Part shown: positions 59,687 to 64,000 of the stretch, piece after piece
Numbering within the stretch: the first letter of the stretch is position 1
Layout: the number at the start of each line of letters is the position of its first letter
Position numbers and translations under genes: made by a program
Notes under the pieces: model-generated
What the model was told of the DNA's origin: nothing
Database searches by the model: none
The model's input: only the letters and a program-made list of their open reading frames with translations
DNA from: Streptomyces syringium
GTDB lineage: Bacteria > Actinomycetota > Actinomycetes > Streptomycetales > Streptomycetaceae
DNA length: 64,000 bases
Assembly (NCBI RefSeq): GCF_017876625.1
Contig: NZ_JAGIOH010000001.1
Coordinates: forward strand, 4,237,501-4,301,500
Direction: 5' to 3'

Positions 59687-59711
59687 GCTAAGCGAAAATT
59701 GTCCGCTTAGC
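59687..59711. promoter_or_regulatory. AT-rich 8-9-8 dyad upstream of the 59727 gene
   Basis: GCTAAGCG-N9-CGCTTAGC, with TTAA on each outer side (TTAAGCTAAGCG and CGCTTAGCACTTAA), in an AT-rich patch ending 16 bp before the ATG at 59727. Candidate operator covering the promoter. Confidence 0.55.
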
Positions 59712-59726
59712 ACTTAAAGTCGGCGC

Positions 59727-60455
59727 ATGCCCACGCCCTATGGAACCCGCGGCGGCATGGCGTTCAGCGCGGACGAGCTGCGCGTGCTGCGCCGTGCCCT
59801 CGCCATCGCCCTCCAGCCCCAGTCCGCACCCCGGCGCCCCGGCCCCGAGCGGGACGAGGAGGTGCGCGACTGCCTCCGCCTCGTGGAAGCCGTGGACGAG
59901 GCGGCCCGGGAAGGCGGCAGGCTGCGCGCCTTCCTCCTCGCCGACCTCGCCCGCTACCGCGCCGCCCTGCCGGGCGCCGCGCCCGGTTACGCGGAGCGGC
60001 TCCAGGACGCCCTCTCGGCGGGCTACCGGCCCGGCGCTGAAGACCTCGCGGCACTCCGCGCCCTGTGCGCGGTCCCGTCCGGGGACGCCGAGACCGACCG
60101 CCGCCGCGCCCTGCTGCACCGCTGCGAGCGCCTCGCCGAGCTGTCCGTGCGGGAACGGCTGGCAGGCCGCGCGGCCGCCTCGGCACCCGCGCAGCGGGCC
60201 CCGGAGCCCTCGCGCGGGCGCATCCGCCTGCTCGCCGTCGCCGGGGGCCGGTCCGCGGGGGCCGACGCGCCGGAGCCCAAACCGAAGCCCGCCGCCAAGC
60301 CCGACCGGAAGCCCGCGCCGGCCACGCCGCCCGGCAAGCCGCCCACCGGCCCCCGGCCCGACCGCCCGGTGCCGACCCCCGGCGAGGTGTTCCCGCCGCG
60401 CCGCAAGCCCGCCCCGCCGGCCGCGGCACCGGCCCCGGAGGCCCGGCCCGCCTGA
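59727..60455 (+). CDS. Conserved Streptomyces protein of unknown function
   Basis: A 242-residue protein. Residues 1-150 are helical and Leu/Ala/Arg-rich (MAFSADELRVLRRALAIALQ, VRDCLRLVEAVDEAAREGGR, LRAFLLADLARYRAALPG), a pattern I associate with uncharacterised Streptomyces proteins. The last 90 residues are a Pro/Lys/Ala-rich, probably disordered tail. No membrane segment or catalytic motif is seen. The start ATG at 59727 lacks a ribosome binding site and may belong to a leaderless transcript arising within the dyad at 59687-59711. Confidence 0.75.
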   Translation: MPTPYGTRGGMAFSADELRVLRRALAIALQPQSAPRRPGPERDEEVRDCLRLVEAVDEAAREGGRLRAFLLADLARYRAALPGAAPGYAERLQDALSAGYRPGAEDLAALRALCAVPSGDAETDRRRALLHRCERLAELSVRERLAGRAAASAPAQRAPEPSRGRIRLLAVAGGRSAGADAPEPKPKPAAKPDRKPAPATPPGKPPTGPRPDRPVPTPGEVFPPRRKPAPPAAAPAPEARPA

Positions 60456-60521
60456 CGCGCGCGTAATCTGGATCCGTCGTTCAGCAACCGCAGAATCCGG
60501 ATTCAGAAGGAGCCGACGGCC

Positions 60522-60701
60522 ATGGACTATGTGTCCGCGCTGGTCCCGCCCGTGGTGATGGCGGTGGCTTTCACCGCGCTGATCATGACGATCATCAAGA
60601 GTCAGGGCGGGGCGAACAAGGGCAAGGAAGACGCTCTCGTCGACGCCGCGCTCGCCCGCGCCGAAGGTGTTCGACAGGCGCCCGAGGGCCCCGGCGTCTG
60701 A
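60522..60701 (+). CDS. Small single-span membrane protein, 59 residues
   Basis: An open frame of 59 codons, MDYVSALVPPVVMAVAFTAL then IMTIIKSQGGANKGKEDAL, with a strong AGAAGGAG ribosome binding site 9 bp before the ATG. Residues 7-25 form one transmembrane helix; the remainder is a charged cytoplasmic tail ending EGVRQAPEGPGV. Codon third positions are GC-rich as in real genes. A textbook terminator follows at 60734. Function unknown. Confidence 0.8.
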   Translation: MDYVSALVPPVVMAVAFTALIMTIIKSQGGANKGKEDALVDAALARAEGVRQAPEGPGV

Positions 60702-60733
60702 CCGGCCGCCGAGAGCGACCGCCGCACTCGTGA

Positions 60734-60779
60734 GGGGCGTGCGGCCCGAGAGGACAATTCTCGGGCCGCACGCCCTTTT
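60734..60779 (+). terminator. Strong intrinsic terminator with T run
   Basis: GGGCGTGCGGCCCGAGA at 60734-60750 pairs perfectly with 60758-60774, 7-nt loop, followed by TTTTT. It is the most canonical rho-independent terminator in the window. Confidence 0.92.
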
Positions 60780-60840
60780 TGCTGCCTTCGCGCCGCCCAG
60801 ATAAACCGGCATTCAAGACATCTGCCACTATTATTCACTT

Positions 60841-61236
60841 GTGGTTCGACGCCTGGGTGATCTGGAAGACGCCGTCATGACGCGCGTGTGGGAGTGGAAC
60901 CGACCGGTCACTGTTCGAGAAGTCCTGGAAGACCTTCGGCAGGAACGGTCCATCGCCTACACGACGGTGATGACCGTAATGGACAACCTGTATCAGAAGG
61001 GCTGGGTGCGCCGGGAAGCCGAAGGGCGCGCCTATCGATATGAGGCGGTCTCCAACCGCGCCGCCTACTCGGCCGCACTGATGAACGAAGCGTGGTCCGT
61101 CAGCGACAACCCCGCGGCCGCTCTCGTTGCCTTCTTCGGCATGATGTCGGCCGAACAACGCGAAGCACTGCGGGACGCCATCCGCATCGTGCAACTGGAC
61201 GGGCCCGGGGACGGACCGACGGCCGAGGAGCGATAG
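60841..61236 (+). CDS. BlaI/MecI/CopY-family repressor
   Basis: A 131-residue winged-helix repressor (MTRVWEWNRPVTVREVLEDL, IAYTTVMTVMDNLYQKGWVR, AEGRAYRYEAVSNRAAYSAA, then a dimerisation helix). Relatives control beta-lactamase or copper genes and are inactivated by a BlaR-type protease or metal. No blaR or beta-lactamase gene is adjacent, so the target is unknown. GTG at 60841 follows TATTAT by about 7 bp, pointing to a leaderless mRNA. Confidence 0.92.
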   Translation: MVRRLGDLEDAVMTRVWEWNRPVTVREVLEDLRQERSIAYTTVMTVMDNLYQKGWVRREAEGRAYRYEAVSNRAAYSAALMNEAWSVSDNPAAALVAFFGMMSAEQREALRDAIRIVQLDGPGDGPTAEER

Positions 61237-61245
61237 CGTCCGGCT

Positions 61246-61782
61246 GTGTCTACTCCTTCGGCCAAGGCCGCCCTATCTAAAGTCGTCACCGTCCGCCGGG
61301 CCCGGACCAGCGATGTCCCGGCCGTGCGCCGGCTCATCAACCTCTACGCCCGTGAGCGCATCCTGCTCGACAAAGCCACGGTGACGCTTTACGAGGACAT
61401 CCAGGAGTTCTGGGTCGCGGAGCGCGACGAGGACGGCACGGTCATCGGCTGCGGTGCGCTGCATGTGATGTGGGAAGACCTCGCCGAGGTCCGCACTCTC
61501 GCCGTGGATCCGACGGTCAGAGGCGGGGGAGTAGGGCACTTCGTTCTGGACAAGCTCCTGCAGACGGCGCGCTGGCTGGGCGTGCGCCGCATTTTCTGCC
61601 TCACCTTCGAAGTCGACTTCTTCACGAAGCACGGCTTCGTGGAGATCGGTGAGACTCCGGTGGACGGTGATGTCTACAGCGAGCTGCTGCGTTCCTATGA
61701 CGAGGGCGTTGCCGAGTTCCTGGGTCTCGAACGGGTGAAGCCGAACACCCTTGGCAACAGCCGGATGCTTCTGCATCTGTGA
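61246..61782 (+). CDS. GNAT N-acetyltransferase, amino-acid (glutamate) acetyltransferase type
   Basis: A 178-residue GNAT enzyme of the ArgA-like short N-acetylglutamate synthase class (VRRARTSDVPAVRRLINLYA, GCGALHVMWEDLAEVRTLAV, VRGGGVGHFVLDKLLQTARW with the acetyl-CoA loop, IFCLTFEVDFFTKHGFVEIG). It probably acetylates glutamate for arginine synthesis, but the substrate is not certain from sequence. GTG at 61246 comes 6 bp after TAGCGT, so the message may be leaderless. It is close behind the BlaI gene (9 bp). Confidence 0.88.
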   Translation: MSTPSAKAALSKVVTVRRARTSDVPAVRRLINLYARERILLDKATVTLYEDIQEFWVAERDEDGTVIGCGALHVMWEDLAEVRTLAVDPTVRGGGVGHFVLDKLLQTARWLGVRRIFCLTFEVDFFTKHGFVEIGETPVDGDVYSELLRSYDEGVAEFLGLERVKPNTLGNSRMLLHL

Positions 61783-61944
61783 TCGCGGGCCCTATGTCCG
61801 AATCGCGCCCCTATCACATGCCTCCGGAAGCCATGGTTCCCACGCGGAAGGCGGGCTGAACCTTCCCGGGGGGTTTGTGTTTTTTCGAGAAAGGCGGTTT
61901 GCTATTCCCTCGTAATCCCTTTTCCACTGCTGAAAGGATTCCCC

Positions 61945-62283
61945 GTGGCACAGAAGGTTCAGGTCCTTCTTGTTGATGACCTCGACGGTGGCGAGGCGGA
62001 CGAGACCGTGACGTTCGCGCTCGACGGCAAGACCTACGAGATCGACCTCACGACTGCGAACGCGGACAAGCTCCGTGGGCTGCTGGAGCCGTTCACCAAG
62101 AGCGGTCGTCGCACGGGTGGCCGCGCCGCGGCCGGTCGCAGCAAGGTGCGCGCCGGTGCCGCCGGTGGCAGCCAGGACACCGCGAAGATCCGCGCGTGGG
62201 CCAAGGAGAACGGCTACAACGTCAACGACCGCGGCCGTGTCCCCGCCGACATCCGTGAGGCGTACGAGAAGGCCAACGGCTGA
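61945..62283 (+). CDS. lsr2: Lsr2 nucleoid-associated silencer
   Basis: A 112-residue Lsr2. The N-terminal oligomerisation part begins VAQKVQVLLVDDLDGGEADE and continues TVTFALDGKTYEIDLTTANA; a basic linker follows; the C-terminal DNA-binding domain has IRAWAKENGYNVNDRGRVPA with the AT-hook-like RGR and DIREAYEKANG. It binds AT-rich DNA and silences foreign and specialised-metabolism genes, and would plausibly act on the AT-rich promoters of the polyketide island. GTG at 61945 has GAAAGGA upstream. A second paralogue (LsrL) is usual elsewhere. Confidence 0.97.
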   Translation: MAQKVQVLLVDDLDGGEADETVTFALDGKTYEIDLTTANADKLRGLLEPFTKSGRRTGGRAAAGRSKVRAGAAGGSQDTAKIRAWAKENGYNVNDRGRVPADIREAYEKANG

Positions 62284-62900
62284 TTTCCCGTCGGCTGATC
62301 CCTGCGCGCCTTTCCGGCACGCAGCAATCGGGTCCGGTGGCACTCCGTGGCCGCCGCGCTCACGAGCCGTACGAGATCGGGGGCGCCCCCATCGCCCCCG
62401 AGGCCGGTCACCGGCAGCGTCGGCTCGACCTCGCACCCCGGCTCGGGAGGCCGTACCCAAACGGCCTCCCGCGAGCCGGACGGCCCCAGCCGTCCGCAGC
62501 GCCCCCGGCCACCGCCGACGGGCGCCGGCGCGGCCATCCGGCCGCCCGGCCCCAGCGCGGTCAGCTCCAGGGTCACCCCGCCCCACTCCAGCCAGTCGAG
62601 CAGCGCCGGCAATTCGTCCGCACTGCCCGCGGCGATCAGGAACCGCATCCTGCGGGCCTGTCCGTCGTACGCGACCGGCCCGGTGCGCGGCACCCGGCCG
62701 AGCACCGCGAAACCGGCGTCGGCGGGCAGCTCGAGCACGTCGAAGCGCACCCCGGTGAGCAATTCCAGGGGCCGCCCGCCCAGCGTGGGCCAGCCCATCC
62801 GGTGCTCGTACCAATGGCGCCACTGGCACCATGGGTAGGAGGCCTCCACCTGGTGCGAGGCGTCCAGGGATCCGCAGGGGCGCGGGAGGACAACGGTCAT
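62214..62900 (-). CDS. SCO3374-like conserved protein of unknown function
   Basis: A 228-residue protein of a Streptomyces-specific family found between lsr2 and clpC. Conserved-looking segments: WCQWRHWYEHRMGWPTLGGR, LLTGVRFDVLELPADAGFAV, MRFLIAAGSADELPALLDWL, WGGVTLELTALGPGG, VWVRPPEPGCEVEPTLPV and PDLVRLVSAAATECHRTRLL. It has no known function; it looks like the N-terminal domain of bifunctional primase/polymerase-like proteins without catalytic motifs. Its last 70 bases overlap the convergent 3' end of lsr2, past the point where the family usually stops. ATG at 62900. Confidence 0.78.
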   Translation of the reverse strand: MTVVLPRPCGSLDASHQVEASYPWCQWRHWYEHRMGWPTLGGRPLELLTGVRFDVLELPADAGFAVLGRVPRTGPVAYDGQARRMRFLIAAGSADELPALLDWLEWGGVTLELTALGPGGRMAAPAPVGGGRGRCGRLGPSGSREAVWVRPPEPGCEVEPTLPVTGLGGDGGAPDLVRLVSAAATECHRTRLLRAGKARRDQPTGNQPLAFSYASRMSAGTRPRSLTL

Positions 62901-63006
62901 GACTGAAGCAACTGCGGAAACCCCAAGAGGTTACGCAGGGTGGATAGTTGGGCACGCTGCGTATAGGGCCGGCGGGGCGCATAAAGGCCCCGCACGGTGC
63001 GAGGGT

Positions 63007-63020
63007 GTTCGCCCGTAGCG
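63007..63020 (+). promoter_or_regulatory. ClgR-box match 1
   Basis: GTTCGC-CCGTA-GCG fits the published ClgR consensus GTTCGC-N5-GCG; it lies 380 bp before clpC. Confidence 0.5.
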
Positions 63021-63161
63021 GATGGGATGGGCCCGTGCGGCATGGAGTGTCCGTGCCCGCGGGTAAGACATTCCCCGTGGGGAGAGGCGATATAACGGCG
63101 CGCGGAGCGGGTCGCCGGGGTGGCGGTCGGGCTGCGGGCGGGCGTGTCGGCCCGGGCACGC

Positions 63162-63175
63162 GTTCGCCATCGGCG
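63162..63175 (+). promoter_or_regulatory. ClgR-box match 2
   Basis: GTTCGC-CATCG-GCG fits the same consensus, 224 bp before clpC. ClgR activates clp and lon genes in Streptomyces. Confidence 0.6.
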
Positions 63176-63399
63176 TAGTGATGGTGGGCGTATATGCCTG
63201 GCCTGCGGGAACATCGTCTCCCACCATCGGGTTGGAGGAGTTGTCGGCTGTTCGGCAGCAGGTTTCCCCGCCGACGCGGGGTGATCCGGACGGATGTCGG
63301 CAGTTGGAATGAGCTGTCCCGTCCTGCGGGACTAGCATGCGGAAGGACAGGGAGGGGACCGACCCCTAACTGCCTGACCGCTCTGAGGAGCGATTAACG

Positions 63400-64000
63400 A
63401 TGTTCGAGAGGTTCACCGACCGCGCGCGGCGGGTTGTCGTCCTGGCTCAGGAAGAAGCCCGGATGCTCAACCACAACTACATCGGCACCGAGCACATCCT
63501 CCTGGGCCTGATCCACGAGGGTGAGGGTGTCGCCGCTAAGGCCCTGGAGAGCCTCGGGATTTCGCTCGAGGCGGTCCGCCAGCAGGTGGAGGAGATCATC
63601 GGGCAGGGCCAGCAGGCTCCGTCCGGTCACATTCCCTTCACTCCCCGTGCCAAGAAGGTCCTGGAGCTCTCGCTCCGCGAGGCCCTTCAGCTCGGCCACA
63701 ACTACATCGGTACGGAGCACATCCTGCTCGGCCTGATCCGTGAGGGCGAGGGCGTCGCCGCCCAGGTCCTGGTCAAGCTGGGCGCCGATCTGAACCGGGT
63801 GCGGCAGCAGGTCATCCAGCTGCTCTCCGGCTACCAGGGCAAGGAAGCCGCCACTGCCGGCGGCCCGGCCGAGGGCACGCCCTCGACCTCGCTCGTCCTG
63901 GACCAGTTCGGCCGCAACCTGACGCAGGCCGCTCGCGAATCCAAGCTCGACCCGGTCATCGGGCGCGAGAAGGAGATCGAGCGGGTCATGCAGGTGCTCT
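63400..64000 (+). CDS. clpC: ATP-dependent Clp protease ATP-binding subunit ClpC, N-terminal part
   Basis: The first 200 residues of ClpC, cut by the right window edge. The N-domain shows the two Clp-N repeats, both with NYIGTEHILLGLI (residues about 25 and 100), followed by the linker and the start of the first AAA+ domain (SKLDPVIGREKEIERVMQVL). The hexameric unfoldase feeds substrates to ClpP and, with adaptors, controls proteolysis in stress and development. ATG at 63400 follows GAGGAG by 9 bp. Probably ClgR-activated. Confidence 0.97.
   Translation, partial: MFERFTDRARRVVVLAQEEARMLNHNYIGTEHILLGLIHEGEGVAAKALESLGISLEAVRQQVEEIIGQGQQAPSGHIPFTPRAKKVLELSLREALQLGHNYIGTEHILLGLIREGEGVAAQVLVKLGADLNRVRQQVIQLLSGYQGKEAATAGGPAEGTPSTSLVLDQFGRNLTQAARESKLDPVIGREKEIERVMQVL

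Larger units (their letters stand above)
62901..63399. other. Long clpC upstream region
   Basis: These 499 bases hold no supported gene; the longest frame, 62948-63178, has unfavourable codon use. They contain two matches to the ClgR operator (63007-63020 and 63162-63175), AT-rich GATATAAC near 63090, and the dyad GTCCCG-N5-CGGGAC at 63316-63332. The long leader suits complex control of clpC. Confidence 0.5.

Noticed and set aside
62948..63178. A 76-codon rightward open frame upstream of clpC
   Set aside because: No ribosome binding site, Gly/Arg-rich shadow-like composition and overlap with ClgR-box matches.

Overview
The window is high-GC actinobacterial DNA, almost certainly a Streptomyces chromosome core segment. 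The signs are strong GC bias at codon third positions, many GTG and TTG starts, leaderless promoters of the TANNNT type, rare TTA leucine codons, an lsr2 gene, DUF397/XRE-DUF5753 regulators, and gene order that I recognise (from memory, not from a search) as the Streptomyces coelicolor SCO3434 to SCO3373 neighbourhood read from left to right. About 70 protein genes are supported. I see no tRNA, rRNA, CRISPR array or insertion sequence.

Left part, 1-16.8 kb. A truncated exonuclease/DNA polymerase gene is followed by a divergent set of zinc-independent ribosomal proteins (S14 and L28 leftward; L33, L31, a CobW-type protein and S18 rightward) around one palindromic Zur box. Next come a DUF397/ATPase/XRE regulatory trio with TGCACGTGCA palindromes, an aldehyde dehydrogenase with a TTA codon, a DinB protein, a PadR regulator with a drug-efflux-like ABC pair behind twin 16-bp palindromes, glutamate decarboxylase, DedA and ThrE membrane proteins and inorganic pyrophosphatase.

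Middle, 16.8-40.6 kb. This is core housekeeping: a D-Ala-D-Ala carboxypeptidase, a zinc protease-like protein, tilS, hpt, ftsH, then a folate cluster (folE, folP, NTF2-like, folB, folK, DUF3180) interrupted by an esterase and an MprF-like gene. An OpuC-type ABC transporter follows, then a coiled-coil protein, a stand-alone nuoD paralogue next to a MidA/NDUFAF7-type methyltransferase gene, and a two-component system.

Accessory island, 40.6-about 51.7 kb. A leftward operon encodes a type III polyketide synthase (tetrahydroxynaphthalene synthase, all catalytic residues present), an FMN reductase, a catechol-type O-methyltransferase, a PfkB kinase and a flavin monooxygenase/acyl-CoA dehydrogenase-like protein. 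Beside it lies a regulatory module: DUF4097 protein, HxlR regulator, TetR regulator and two paralogous SDR proteins that both lack the catalytic Tyr. Five copies of a CGGAGGG-N3-CCCTCCG palindrome sit upstream of these genes, and three of them carry TTA codons. This island is the best candidate for an undescribed system: a small aromatic polyketide pathway, with a neighbouring TetR regulon that may be bldA-dependent.

Right part, 51.7-64 kb. The core resumes with a threonine-aldolase-like enzyme, a tightly overlapping cofactor operon (DUF2520, panC, nadB, nadC, coaX) for pantothenate/CoA and NAD, several small conserved Streptomyces proteins, a BlaI-type repressor, an N-acetyltransferase, lsr2 and the start of clpC with two upstream matches to the ClgR box. 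GC-rich hairpin terminators and one family of dispersed palindromes fill many intergenic gaps.
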